From the NCBI GenBank assembly GCA_032622095.1, contig CP136066.1:110319319-110383318 (forward strand): a stretch of 64,000 nt of DNA, read 5' to 3'. Positions 36,318-47,640 of this stretch are shown piece after piece. Under the pieces are notes generated by a model, which saw only the letters and a program-made list of their open reading frames with translations, made no database searches and was not told the DNA's origin. A program made the translations under genes and the position numbers. Source of the DNA: Siphonodentalium dalli (Eukaryota > Mollusca > Scaphopoda > Gadilida > Siphonodentaliidae). The number at the start of each line of letters is the position of its first letter. Position 1 is the first letter of the stretch.

Positions 36318-36787
36318 TTAAAGGTACTCAACCCGTAAAGAGGGTCCCCATCTCAACAGATTCCAACAACAACAATCCGATCGGAGGGTCCTATATTACT
36401 ATTTCTTTGGCTTTGGGGGTAAAAAATATTTGATTCGAGTCGAGGAACCCATCAAACAAAGCTCAGAGTTATTAGATATTGAAATTTGTTATAAACTCGA
36501 GATCAGTACTACTAACTGCCGTAATCTGCTCTGGATGTGTTCTCCAAATCTATTCAAACAGACAAGGATGGATAACTCTAAAATCAAGTGGTAATTTTAA
36601 CGCAACTTTGACTGAGTTCTGGGCCAGATAGTATTCCCGATAATGAAAAATAATAGATTTCTAAAATCGATATCTAACAAATCTGAGCTTTGATGGGTGA
36701 CTTCCTCGACTCGAATCAAATATTTTTGACCACCGAAGCCATTGAAATAGTAATTGAGAGGAGTTTTATCGGGTTGAGTACCTTTAA
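36318..36787 (-). mobile_element. TTAA-flanked foldback MITE family B, copy 2
   Basis: Its borders are TTAA at 36318 and 36784. It is the same element as 35071-35535 in opposite orientation, sharing 'gggtccccatctcaacagat' and 'ggagttttatcgggttgag'. The pair forms a larger inverted arrangement around a 782-bp spacer. Confidence 0.9.
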
Positions 36788-37866
36788 TAACTAGCGAGAG
36801 AGACAGTTCGTTAGCATCCGGTTGTCATGTGATCACGGAAGTTGTGCAACGTCGAGTCCGGTTACTGCTTGAATACGAGACTGAGTAGGATTTGGGGAAC
36901 ATGTATGTCGCACTCATTGTCTTATAGTGTAATGGGCATCACATTACATTAGTGTTCAAATGGCGCGCAGTTGTCTGGCACAGCTGATGCGTTAAACTAG
37001 TATCCGGTTTGGAGTAGACCGATCCTTGATCGGTATATTATGCAAATACATTGGACACCTTTCGCATTGTCAACTACTACCGGGAAGAATTACGAATAGG
37101 GTAATACGTCACTAGAATGTGTGTTTTTTTTTATATCTGTTGTCGTTTTGTAATTATCCGCGTATAGTTATATTTACGTTTCCGAGAAGCCAAGCATGAG
37201 CACGCCATATTTGCATTCAATCAACTACCACATACTACTGACTATAAATATCACCTAATAACGACAATACATTAATGGAAAATGATATCCGAAAAATACA
37301 TGTGCTTACTGTCGTCCCCCTTTCCATCAGACATAATAAATCACCATACATATCATAATGATAGCTTTGTGTATCCTCATGTCCCATGCATGCATTTATC
37401 ATGTATCTGGTGGATACATAAACAATGTTTAAGCCAACAGCATAATTAAGTACACAATAATCACCACATACAGAACCATATCACCTTACTGAGAGTGGTA
37501 AGAAGTTTGAACGGCACTATTTTCTCACAGACGAACTCGTAGTCGTCAATTCCGCGAAACGGTTTTTGGACCGTTCGCAAAATTTAAGACTACTTTTAAC
37601 AATTCCTAATTCTTATCAGTAGTAGTTATTATACGAAAGATGTCTATTATTTCTAAAACGAAAAATAAACTCGGACTACACAAATCGACCTCGAACTGGT
37701 GAGTGACACATCACTATAAGAAACCATATAGCATATGGGTGGAAACTACAGTTTCCAACATGGCTATATATAGGTGTCATCATACAATGTCTTAAATTAT
37801 GAATTATTTGCCGCATAGCACGTAAATGAACAATAGAAGCTATGCATTCATCTGGTCCCACCCTCT
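36788..37866. other. Intergenic, or 3' region of the candidate minus-strand gene
   Basis: No repeat or gene is recognised. No AATAAA is evident on the minus strand in the first few hundred bases after the candidate stop at 37867. Confidence 0.4.
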
Positions 37867-38036
37867 TCATCCCGACGGTCTCCTGTATTTAACATAAGTT
37901 GTCCCCACAAACTCCTTCAATTTTCTGATTTCTTCGTCCTTTTCTTTGACTTGTTCCCTGATCGGAACCAACGCCCGATCGATCGCGGCGTCAACCATTT
38001 TTTGCATGACTGACATCATTTCCGCCTGTATTCCGA
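37867..38036 (-). CDS. Candidate terminal exon, coiled-coil-like C terminus
   Basis: On the minus strand an acceptor-like 'gttcatttcag' is followed by 2 + 168 nt ending in TGA (37867-37869). The 55 residues before the stop include MVDAAIDRALVPIREQVKEK and DEEIRKLKEFV, a charged, heptad-like stretch suggesting a coiled coil. Local base composition is richer in G+C than the surroundings. The exon enters in phase 1, compatible with the donor of the other minus-strand candidate at 49027-49221, about 11 kb upstream. I do not recognise the family, and no poly(A) signal was found close by. It could be a chance frame or an ORF1-like retroelement fragment. Confidence 0.35.
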
Positions 38037-39003
38037 CTGAAATGAACATGGATATAGATATAGTTATAGCGACTCAAGTCATCCGAAGTTGGTTCATGCG
38101 AAATAATATAACTTTAATAAGTCTATAAAACAACTGTTATCAACAATAACATGTAAAATTGATCAATATCGTTTTTATTTACAGTATTAAAGCAACATGG
38201 TGGTTTGCGATCCAAATACACCTAATAATATTCGTTTTTGAATGTTTCCCGGTATCGATATAGGTCGATAAATACTTGAACTATACCTTTCTGTTAGCAT
38301 TATATGTCATATGTCACATAAAGACGCATTGAGGTGATTCATAATACAACTTTGAGCAAAGTGTATGTGTTCCAAACAGAAAACCGCCATTTGCACGACA
38401 TGGAGTAAAAAAAAGAGCGTTCAGTGTTAATCTATTCCTGATGTGGTATATATAAAGAGCGTTCGTTTCACTTCTGTGCGAAAAATTGAAAAAAGCTGGA
38501 AAATGACTGTGACTATGGAACGTTTAATAACTATCTAATAACGAGATGTTGCATTTTGAACCCCATTGAACTTAATGTTATACAATGGCATCAATTATCA
38601 AAGTCCAATAAGATACCAAAGTATAATCGAAACTTGACGGTATATACACACTGGAAAAAGTCAAAGCATCGGAAAATATTCTTAAAATCCTATTGAGACT
38701 GAAATATTTGAACTCAGTACGCGATTATCGATGTTTATTGACAACTCACTGTAACAGTTTTGTTTACATAACAATGGTTTAAAATCGCACAATTTCGTTA
38801 TTGGAGAGTTGTCAATAATTAATAAAAGAACAAAGTTTATTTAGTTTGCCATGTTCATACGGTGTGTTCAACTTTTTGCACGTTTAGCATTCACTCATGC
38901 GAGTGCCTTGTGTGCCTTTAATCTTTTCCAGAGGTTGTTGCTAATGGGACGCCAAAACTATTGGGATTGTTCTCAATACGTCCCTGTCACTAACTCGCGG
39001 TCA
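38037..39003. other. No gene; fragment related to MITE family A
   Basis: At 38385-38490 'aaccgcca', 'aaagagcgttcagtgtt', 'attcctgatgtgg' and 'ataaagagcgtt' follow the order seen in family A. This is a decayed internal piece without ends. Nothing else is recognised. Confidence 0.45.
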
Positions 39004-39208
39004 TATTGGATCCACCAGGTCCGTTCCGTGGTTTTAGTGTTACATGTGAAAGTTTTGGAGTAGCATTCCATATATGGAAGTCATGAATAAATTCAAACGT
39101 TCCATATATGGAAATGCTACTCCAAAACTTTGACCAGTAGCACTAAAACCACGGAACCGGGGCAGGAAGAATCTCTGAAATCACGGAACGGAGCTGGATG
39201 AATCCAAT
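39004..39208. repeat. Long foldback hairpin, ~205 bp
   Basis: Starting from the centre, 'gtagcattccatatatggaa' pairs with 'ttccatatatggaaatgcta'. Outward, 'gttttagtg' and 'ccgttccgtgg' pair with 'cactaaaac' and 'ccacggaacc', and the outermost 'attggatcca' with 'ggatgaatccaat'. The pairing segment tcCATATATGga is itself a palindrome. It is likely a MITE. Confidence 0.8.
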
Positions 39209-40070
39209 ACGGCCACGACCCAGTTATCTCGCTTATACATACAACCGAACGTACCCAATAACACCTATATATTTATTCTTAGGAATAGTAAGGTAGATCT
39301 TTTTCTCTTTGATAAATACTCGTTTATCGCGTACACAAAGCATTAGAATAAAGATCGTTTAATCAAATGAAAGACCGAAAATTAAGATAACAGGTAGTGT
39401 TCTCTACTCGAATACAGAACGAACATAATCTATAAAGTGCTCTTTTTCTACACGCATATATACCTGGCAAACATTCAGGGTTTTGTCTGTGTCTTGGACG
39501 AAAATATACTATCATAGATAAAACCACGTCACCCCCTTGTGGAAATCATGCCCACTTGATTGCCATAGACGCACGACAGAACACTTTGCAAGGTGGCTGG
39601 AGTACGAGACATCGCTCTTAAAGTAAATTGCTTACTCCAGTAAGGAATACCACCATAACGTTTTGAGGTCTTCAAGCACTCATTATGATATTGAACTAAT
39701 TTTCTCGATAAATATATGGAATCTCTCAAACAATTTGTAAGAGGTGATGGGCGCTTAATAATTCCTGTCATGCAATTACTATTGGTTGTACTGGCTGACA
39801 CTGCGGATGAGATTCTTTCAGCGCGCCTCCCGGGTCGACAGAATTTTTATTGAGAGTAATTTGCAGTTGTGGCACGTGTTCGCACTGCGACTAGCCATAG
39901 TTGACTGGAATATCTGCATCGATGGCTATACATGCGTCTCAATCTTGCAAAGGAAGCGCGATAATGAACCGGGACTAGTACATAATTGTTTCACTTCACT
40001 GTCATGCATAACACAACTTCGACTACGTTCACAAAACTGACAAAATTGCATGCCAAACAATCTTGGTTAT
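39209..40070. other. No gene called
   Basis: A 90-codon minus-strand frame (39529-39801) has a plausible composition but no recognisable family and no splice support, so it is not called. Confidence 0.35.
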
Positions 40071-40495
40071 AGTGTGCCTGCCATTTGCAGAGTGAGTCCC
40101 CAGAGGGTGAATTTAGTGACGCTATCCCGTATAGTGGGCTAGCGTCACTAAATTCACCCTCTGGGAATCTCATTCTGCCCAGGCCTCATCTTCTCTGGAA
40201 AGTTTCATTATTATCAAATTTCTATAGAAACTTAGATTCTATTTCTTTTTTAGTTTAGTTTCTCTATAAATTTTCCCAAATTGGCAGACGACACATTGCA
40301 TAATCGAGGTTCCCAATAGGTGTACATCACAATATTCACCATTTGGTAACTTCAATCTGAGTCTATGTATCCCACATCAGATGAGGCCATGCAGAATGAG
40401 GTCCACAGAGGGTGAATTTGGTGATGCTAGCCCGCTATGAAGGATAGCGTAACTAAATTCACCCTGGGGACCTCATTCTGCAAATGACACGCACC
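40071..40495. repeat. Nested inverted-repeat element with two hairpins
   Basis: Hairpin 1 (40088-40178) has arms 'agagggtgaatttagtgacg' and 'cgtcactaaattcaccctct'. Hairpin 2 (40391-40481) is a diverged version. Outer sequences also pair: 'tgcctgccatttgcagagtg' at 40072 against 'ctgcaaatgacacgcacc' at the right. It is likely one foldback element whose two ends are hairpins. Confidence 0.75.
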
Positions 40496-40654
40496 TTATA
40501 ATCAGGCCTGCTGACAAACGTTCATGAAATTATTCATAGCTGTCTATCTATTACACACTTTCGATTGATACATTCGGGAATTACAGAATAATGAATATTC
40601 GATTGTTGTATTGCTTGTTTTGAGATACCACGAGTTGTTGCAATATTGATTCTT

Positions 40655-40795
40655 ATAATATATTTGAATGCTAATGTCAGGCAAATGTCAGTTGAATATA
40701 TATAATATTTGTATTTGTATTGGTTCTCATGCAGGATCCCCACGGACATATAATGTAATAATAATAATATATATTTATGTATAAGTAGTTTGTCG
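40655..40795 (+). repeat. Dispersed repeat, copy 1 (partner at 44175)
   Basis: 'gctaatgtcagg', 'tgtattggttc' and 'aggatccccacggacatata' are shared in the same order with 44175-44300. Confidence 0.8.
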
Positions 40796-40922
40796 TTCAC
40801 ATATTGACACACTACAACCTTCTATGATACCTTGCCTGTAAAATTGACAGGCAAACTTCCCAGTATGTGCGGCAAATAAGCAGGTAATTCATCGTAGATG
40901 GCCGTAATGCGCCAGTAAGAAT

Positions 40923-41560
40923 GGCTGCGGACACACGTACCATGGCATAGTAGGTGTGACAATTTATTTATTATGGTGGAGTTTGTTGACAATTGGTCCG
41001 TCATAATTCTGTGCCATAGCTATCCATGTCGCCCGCTGATTTTCCGCACAATGAGTCGACTGGACAAATTAACCATTGCTTTTCACCTAGGTTGATCTCT
41101 ACTCATTAAGTTTTGCTAAATTGTATTCACGACGATATATATAATTGCACGATAGATCGTCCAAAATTGTGTTTGACCGTGGCCTGGTGGCAATTCCTCA
41201 TTGACTGACATAGCATTATTCTGGTACGTTTATTTATATGATCTCAATGCATCCATGTTTATCTACTTATATTAATGTCATTAATAAGAACACTCATGGC
41301 TGTTGAGATTGGTTATTCATTACGTTATCAAGTGGACTTGTGTCTTAGCATGTACAATATAACACTGCGTGTTGAGACATTCAAGTATATACATCATTGA
41401 GAGATCGACCGTCGCTGGTAGATCCATTGTGCGAATTTGCAGAGGGCGACATGGCTTTCTATGGCATATTAATTATGACAACCAATTGTCACCAAACTCC
41501 ACCATAATTAATTGTCACACCTACTATCCCATCGCTAATGTGGTACGTGTGTCCACAGCC
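40923..41560. mobile_element. Long-TIR element GGCTGCGGACACACGT, copy 1
   Basis: It is 638 bp, flanked by AAT on both sides (40920-40922 and 41561-41563). The terminal inverted repeats exceed 100 bp with indels, sharing GGCTG(C/T)GGACACACGTACC, 'tagtaggtgtgacaat', 'atggtggagttt' and 'gacaattgg'. It matches 61702-62329. The 3-bp duplications and long ends suggest a PIF/Harbinger-type non-autonomous element. No transposase is present. Confidence 0.88.
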
Positions 41561-41599
41561 AATGTTTTCGCAAACTCGCGGTCAGCAGTTTTGCATTTA

Positions 41600-42884
41600 G
41601 GGTACGTTCATACGCTGGCAATATTGCACTGCAAACTGCAAAAATGCCAGCTGCAAAATTGCCAAAACGGATTAATTTCTGCCCGCTGTCAACAAATCAG
41701 CGTTAGTAGTGATCAATGAACGACAGCCGTTTTGCGTGATCGATGAGCTGTTTGCAATATATTAGAACACGATGTGTGTTGGTATTCTTAGGCCAGTCAA
41801 AATAATGTCACTTGACATGTTGGAATGTGATATCGCCACGGCCAGCTCTCTCGCTGAGATGCTGCTCATATATGAGTACAATAAACGTCACATAGCTAGA
41901 CAGGAGATGGTGGGTCCGCACTTGGCTCAACGAAGATAACCGACGAATTCAAATCTTCCCGGGTATCATCCCAAACTCCAATCTTGTCATTCCAATAATT
42001 TTAGTCACAAACTCGTTGGTCTTCATGTTAAGCAAAACAATACGTTAAGAAAAACGGGGGTGGGCGTGGTGCTGATGTTAAACAAAACAAAGAAATCAAA
42101 TAAATAGTAACACAATTTAATCAAAGGCACACAATATATTGTTATTCAAATGGCATGAATAATTATATAGGCCCATATATGCTTTATCAATGCCAAAGAC
42201 TAACATCCCATTATCCCTACTGTTAGACCCCGCCCGGCCACCCCCACCATCACAACACAAGCAGTCACCGTTAAACCACTACAATTACATCGATATCGCA
42301 GTCTGGGTAGATGGTGTTGGCACGTATTGGAATCCCAACTTGATCTGAATTGAGTGATATCTCAATGTGCCATTCTGATCGATACATGACCATTTCGATA
42401 ACAATTGAGAATTTGTACATGATCACTGAAGTAAGCACATTTGAAGCAATGCATGGATACTCATAGTGAGTCCTGCCACCACCCCCCCCCCCTATAGCTC
42501 CCATATTTATGACTCGGGAAGCATCACTTTTGGTACTCTTTGTATCACGCCATATCATCACATCCTTATATAACGGATATCCGTACACATGTATAATTAA
42601 GTGTGTATGAGAATCACAGAGAACACAGCCCGATCCCATTCGATCGTATCAAGGACGGTACAGACACAATCAATTATTGTTAGTGGCCTTGTGTTGTGGC
42701 CACCGACAGAGATGTATACGCCGTTATCATATATCACCTTTGATTGTTGACGACCAGCCATGACCCAGCACGAGCTAGTCGGTAGCTGACAAAAATGCCA
42801 GCTAACAAAACAAAAACAAAACAACCTTTGCAGCTGGCATTTTTGCAGTTTGCAGTGCAATATTGCCAGCGTATGAACGTACCC
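41600..42884. mobile_element. 1285-bp Harbinger-like element, 58-bp perfect inverted repeats
   Basis: The ends are identical inverted repeats of 58 bp starting GGGTACGTTCATACGCTGGC. They contain repeated 'ctgcaaactgcaaaaatgcc' motifs and are flanked by TTA on both sides (41597-41599 and 42885-42887). TTA fits the TWA target preference of PIF/Harbinger. The terminal motif is shared with MITEs at 7452 and 20187. The ~1.17-kb interior has only short frames; the longest (minus strand, 42271-42639, 122 codons) includes a Gly run from an 11-base poly(C) and matches no transposase, so the element looks non-autonomous. Confidence 0.88.
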
Positions 42885-42940
42885 TTAGCTACTGTTCGCG
42901 TGAAATAAGTACAATACGGGCTTATTTAGATTGTTGCGTT

Positions 42941-43468
42941 TTAACGATACGGGCGGCGTTGGCACTGGGTATGCTGTTAAAATATTCACATCCGTCAAAA
43001 ACCACCATAAACAGAAAGAATTGTAAAATATAGACAGACTTTATTCTTATACCAATCAGAAATATGGCATAAACAGTATGTTATTGTCAAATTTCCCCCC
43101 TTTGTTATGTAAAAAAGGCAAAAAACGTTACGTTTCTTTGCTTTTGTTTAGATCCGGATATGGTAAATATAAAGAGCGTTATTTGTTACTGGTTTCCTGA
43201 TATGGGAATAAGAAATAGCGTTTATATCATTCGTGTGTGATTAACCAATATAATTGCGCTGTGTTATGTAAACAGAAGCACAACTTCTGTAACACGAGCA
43301 GGCTCTTGTTTACGTACACCATCGTACGTCTTGACGACAATATACTATTTACGCGCTGGTTGTGTTTGGCATATGAACAAAACTATATATAATATTAATA
43401 TTCCTTCTGTTGATGGCGATTTGAACAAATGTGAATATTTCTGCAACAAACGCCGCCCGTGCATTTAA
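42941..43468 (+). mobile_element. TTAA-flanked MITE family A, copy 4 (diverged)
   Basis: Its borders are TTAA at 42941 and 43465. It follows the family A order ('cactgggtatgctgt', 'ccgtcaaaaaccacc', 'aaagagcgtta', 'tgtgattaacca') but is the most diverged copy. Its ends are 'cgatacgggcggcgtt' and 'aacgccgcccgtgca'. Confidence 0.85.
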
Positions 43469-43469
43469 T

Positions 43470-43516
43470 GCCCATATAGAGCGTATTTGAGAAAACATTT
43501 CGCTCTATATATGGGC
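43470..43516. repeat. Small hairpin
   Basis: 'gcccatatagagcg' pairs with 'cgctctatatatgggc' around a short AT-rich loop. Related half-sites ('cccatatag') follow at 43541. Confidence 0.6.
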
Positions 43517-44035
43517 GTAAAACGCGGTGTTGAAAATAAGCCCATATAGTGCTTATTATTTAAATACGAAATAAGTTCATATTGGCACTATTTAAAGGTT
43601 CACTTAATTTTCGACCCCCCCCCCCCCCCCCCAGATCACGTTATATAAAAAATATTACACGATCCTACCCTTATTCCATTCAATAAACCCATTCTATAAA
43701 ATGTGATATTAAACGTTCGTTTATAGTTCGGAAATAGTGCTAGTTGACCTTTGACTTCCGGTTTGTCGTCTGTTCCGTATGCTAAGTCTCAAAATAATAT
43801 GGCTTCCAATATTTTTCCATCAAACTATAATGAATGAAGAGTTTTAAAAGCTATGTCATTAAATATATACCAAAAAGTCTTTATTTATCTGAGACTATAT
43901 TTTTACGCGGGCAAGCAACGCATAGTTACGTGAAACGTCGTCGCATGCCTTACAGAAGCCTATGTTAGATTCGAATCCCATTTGTTGATTTAAGTATGTT
44001 TTTTCGAGGTTTTGGATCATGTAATAAATATAATA

Positions 44036-44167
44036 TACAACTCGTCCCCAGTTTATAGCGGAATTTACAAAACTCGTCCAGTAAATTAGGTCTGGACCAC
44101 GCCAAAAAAAGACCTCATTTACTGGACTTGTTTTGTAAATTCCGCTGTAAACTGGGGATGAGTTGTA
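44036..44167. repeat. Foldback hairpin, 132 bp
   Basis: The left arm 'tacaactcgtccccagttta' pairs with 'actggggatgagttgta'. 'gcggaatttacaaaactcgt' pairs with 'acttgttttgtaaattccgc'. Each arm is about 55 bp. Confidence 0.85.
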
Positions 44168-44174
44168 GATCCAC

Positions 44175-44300
44175 TATATATTTGAAGGCTAATGTCAGGA
44201 AATTGTGAATTGCATATATCTGTATCTGTATTGGTTCCTGTGTAGGATCCCCACGGACATATAATGCAATAATAATATACAAGTATGTATGTATAAGTGC
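44175..44300 (+). repeat. Dispersed repeat, copy 2 (partner at 40655)
   Basis: It shares 'ggatccccacggacatataa' and flanking blocks with 40655-40795 in the same orientation. Confidence 0.8.
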
Positions 44301-44662
44301 TTAAGTTTCATTTGCAAAGTCTAATATATTCAATGGAAGGGGAATAACTCTATATCTTAGTTTGAATTCCATTGCATTCTGAGAGCAAAACGGGGGAAAT
44401 GTTTCTATGATTTCAGCTTTTATCTATTACTCTATGGGCATTTTCTGAGACGCAGACGTTTCAAATGGTAATGAATTATAGTATTTTAATCATATTTTAT
44501 GTCATATATTGTCATAAAACCGTATATCAAGTCACTATAAAAAATAAATTGAACTTTAATCTACCTTTTTCGTCGACACGATTTACTAGATTGACGCTCT
44601 TTATCGCGTGTTTTCACTGCGTCCCTCGCCATTCAACAGGTATAAGCTCAATATGAGCTTAT

Positions 44663-45069
44663 TTAACCCTTTACCCAACAGAATGTGCCAATACATTCTC
44701 TTATATATGCGAGTCGAACATATGTCGCCTCGCATATATAAGAGAATGCATTGGCTTAACACATATTAAAAATGATCAAATTGTCAAAGAATGTAGAAAA
44801 TATTATAAGAAAAAATGGTAAAAAGTGTTAAAAAAAGATTTGTTTAGGCCAATGCATTCTCTTATATATGCGAGGCGACCTATGGTCGACTCGCATATAT
44901 AAGAGAATGAATTGGCACAGGGCATAACTGTAACCATCACAATGTGGTCAATGAACCGGTTCCAATAATATCCATATTTGTATGGTGTTATTGAGACAGA
45001 CCGAAGATATTTTAGGCTGTTGAAGCTTTATTTGGACGTTTTTGGCCGGTTTGTTGGGTAAAGGGTTAA
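44663..45069. mobile_element. TTAACCC-type MITE with twin 69-nt hairpins, copy 1
   Basis: The ends are TTAACCCTTTACCCAACA and its exact reverse complement TGTTGGGTAAAGGGTTAA, with TTAA at both borders. Hairpins lie at 44687-44755 and 44848-44916, each with 27-bp arms starting 'gccaatgcattctcttatat' (minor changes). It is colinear with 51852-52238 at high identity. It is non-coding. Confidence 0.92.
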
Positions 45070-46367
45070 GAAAAAATAAGACCAATATGAAACTATTTGC
45101 GTGATGATATGTTGCAATATATTCGTCGTGGTAAAAGTTATGTTGGGCCAATATTGTTTCGCAAAAATGAAGACGATGAACAGGATAATTTAACTCGACA
45201 TCTCATGGCCAATTGTCCGCAGTAACATGATATTTTGGACAAAAATGTCATATCTAATTAATAACTATTATATTAGGCCAAGCGGTGATAGTTGTCTGTG
45301 GGTTCCATGATTGCCCTGCATGTAACGGTAATCTTAACTGCTAACCGTGAGTTTGCGAAACGTCTCTACGAACGGCAAAAAAAAACTACAGATACAATGC
45401 ACATGTGCGCCCAATAGATATGTGAAATTCCTTATAAAGGGGAAAGGTACACTCGATGGACCGTAGCTGAATAAAGGCTATGTCAAAGATCAAAATGATG
45501 CTGCGTGGCACTAACGCCCAAAAGGCATTTTAATTTTATTCTTTCAAAGATTCTAGAAATGAAAAGATGTATAGCTAATATTATGGTATTAAAAACATTC
45601 TTTTCTACAAAAAGTCTATAGAAGATATTTTCAAGTGCCTTTTATTCATTACGTCTCAGATCGTATCTAAATGTTCCATTGTGAATGAGTGGGAGAGGTT
45701 ATGAATGTAAAAAAAAATAGGTAAATCCGGATATAAAATTATTTTTATTTAGGTCTGAGACCACAGTAGTTTTATTTGGCTTTCTATGTTGGCCCCTCCG
45801 ACGCTGAATAAAGGCTCCCGAAGTGATCCTTTTTCAGCTAGTAATCGATAAAACAAAAGAAGTCACGTTTTATGTAATTCCAGAATTTGTCATACAAAAG
45901 CCTGCACTATACATGTAGTTAGCCTTCTATGGAGAATTCATGAAACATTGCCCGGTGATTATACCAGCTGTGCAGATTTAATCCGTTTTTGGCAAGTTTT
46001 TCTGCTGGATATTTAGTCAGATTTCGTGGCATTATAAAAATAACTGTGTGACATACGATTACATCGGCGCCGGTGTTTATGTGGCACCTCCCATTTATAA
46101 TGTTTTCTACAGTTCTGATTCCATTGTTTCTTTCTGTTGATGCACTAATGCCATTTAGATCAGGGACGTGTCGTCAGGGTTGGAGGCGGCGGCGGCGAGT
46201 CCCAAATTGTCCAATCTTAGGGCGGTTTGAGGTTTAAAAATACCAACTCAAGGGTGGGGATGCAAATGCAAGTTCGCAAACTTGGGAGCATGTTATCAGC
46301 GGAGTGGATATGGAATTTTCAAGGTGCATACCCCCCAATTGTAGACCATCGAGACGCCCCTGCTTGA
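45070..46367. other. Intergenic, no feature recognised
   Basis: No gene or structured repeat was noticed. Confidence 0.4.
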
Positions 46368-46592
46368 GATTCACAGTAAACAATAATAGTATGTAACCAC
46401 ACGCAGTTAAAAGGATAAATGTCATTTTATTGAGCGTCGAAGAAAATAATACTCTTTACTTATTTATATGTACAAAGATATTCGCTTCAGATTCACAGTA
46501 AACTATATAACAGTATGTAACCACACGCAGTTAAAATGATAAATGTCATTTTATTGACCGTCGACGAAAATGATATTCTTTACTTATTTATT
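46368..46592 (+). repeat. Direct tandem duplication, 122 bp x 2
   Basis: 'gattcacagtaaac' at 46368 recurs at 46490, followed by 'agtatgtaaccacacgcagt', 'aaatgtcattttattga' and 'tctttacttattta' in both. Confidence 0.92.
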
Positions 46593-47089
46593 GAATGAGC
46601 AAATAGATGGTAAGAAAGAATTAAGAATGCCGTAACTATATCTCAGATTTTTAATCAAATAGCCAGAAATGCGAAAAAAATAAAACGTTTATAACCATCA
46701 AAGCAATTCTCGAAACAGTGGGGAGCTATGAACGCATATTATATATCCATGGTAGTTGAGTGAAATAATTAGTTCTGATTCATACCGTAGATTTTATTTA
46801 AAAAAGACTACGAATTTCCAACCGATTTTAGAACGCGGATCGTCTAGACACTCTACACTACCGATCCCTCTACCCAAACACGTATCTATTGTATAGGTGT
46901 ATATTAATAGGTATCAGTCGGAGTGCGGGGGGGGGGGGGGTCGTGTCTCAATCGGGGGATCTCAGTCGGAGGCGGCGAATCTCAGTTTCCAGAATAAAAT
47001 TTTCAACTGCTCCCCGTCCCCTTAAACCCTTGAACCAGACATAATATCCAAGTCCCCGATATTCAGTTTCCACCCCCTTTTGTTTGGAA
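46593..47089. other. No gene; GC-rich patch with poly(G)
   Basis: There is a 14-base poly(G) tract at 46927-46940, followed by 'cggaggcggcgaatctcag'. The stretch may belong to the foldback that follows. Confidence 0.4.
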
Positions 47090-47640
47090 ATTTTCAAATT
47101 GATCTGAACTGATGACCATTTAAGCTCAAACATTCGACCGATCGAAAATAGGAAAAAATATTTGAATATTGGTCTAACAACAAATCTCACACTAATAGTA
47201 AATATACTGAGTGGAAAATCAAGGTATCAAAACACATTTTCATACTTATATATATATATATAATTTCAACATATTTTTGAATGACATCTCCAACTGACGT
47301 TTGTGTCAGACATTAAGTTTTTAACTCTTGAAAAATTTGAGCAAAGATGGGTGCAAGACACCCTAGCCCTGAGGTCTAAGTCCCTCAGTCTATCGTGGTC
47401 TCGTCAGTTTAAGACAAACTATATCACGGATGTGATGACAGGGTGGTCGGTTGTCTCACCCCCAACTTTGGTCAAAATTTCCAATAGATGTAAATTTCAT
47501 ACCTGACACAACATTATATAGTTAGAAATTTCTCACCATTAATAAGTTGAAATTGTTCTCGTCGTTTGATTTTCAAACAATTTATTAGTGTGGAATTTGT
47601 TGCTTTTAGACAAACATTTGCATTTTCTCCCACTTTTGGT
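47090..47640. repeat. Diverged foldback related to the 54-55 kb palindrome
   Basis: 'aatattggtctaacaacaaa' with 'ctgagtggaaaatcaa' at 47175-47223 pairs inversely with 'gattttcaaacaattta' and 'ttttagacaaacatttgca' at 47570-47625. The same strings, better preserved, occur in the arms of 53870-56075 ('caaatattggtctaaaacca', 'ttttagaccaacatttgcat'). Confidence 0.6.

Larger units (their letters stand above)
43592..44455. mobile_element. AAAGGTTCACTTAA-family MITE, copy 2, with nested insertions
   Basis: It starts TTAAAGGTTCACTTAATTTT and its distal part (44310-44450: 'ttcaatggaaggggaataac', 'ctctatgggcat') matches 19690-19830. The middle is enlarged by an 18-base poly(C) (43615-43632), a foldback (44036-44167) and a dispersed repeat (44175-44300). 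The right end is not resolved. Confidence 0.5.

Noticed and set aside
39529-39801. 90-codon minus-strand frame with protein-like composition
   Set aside because: There is no splice, start-context or family support; left uncalled.
42271-42639. 122-codon minus-strand frame inside the 1285-bp element
   Set aside because: The Gly run comes from poly(C), and no transposase DDE or Myb motif is visible.
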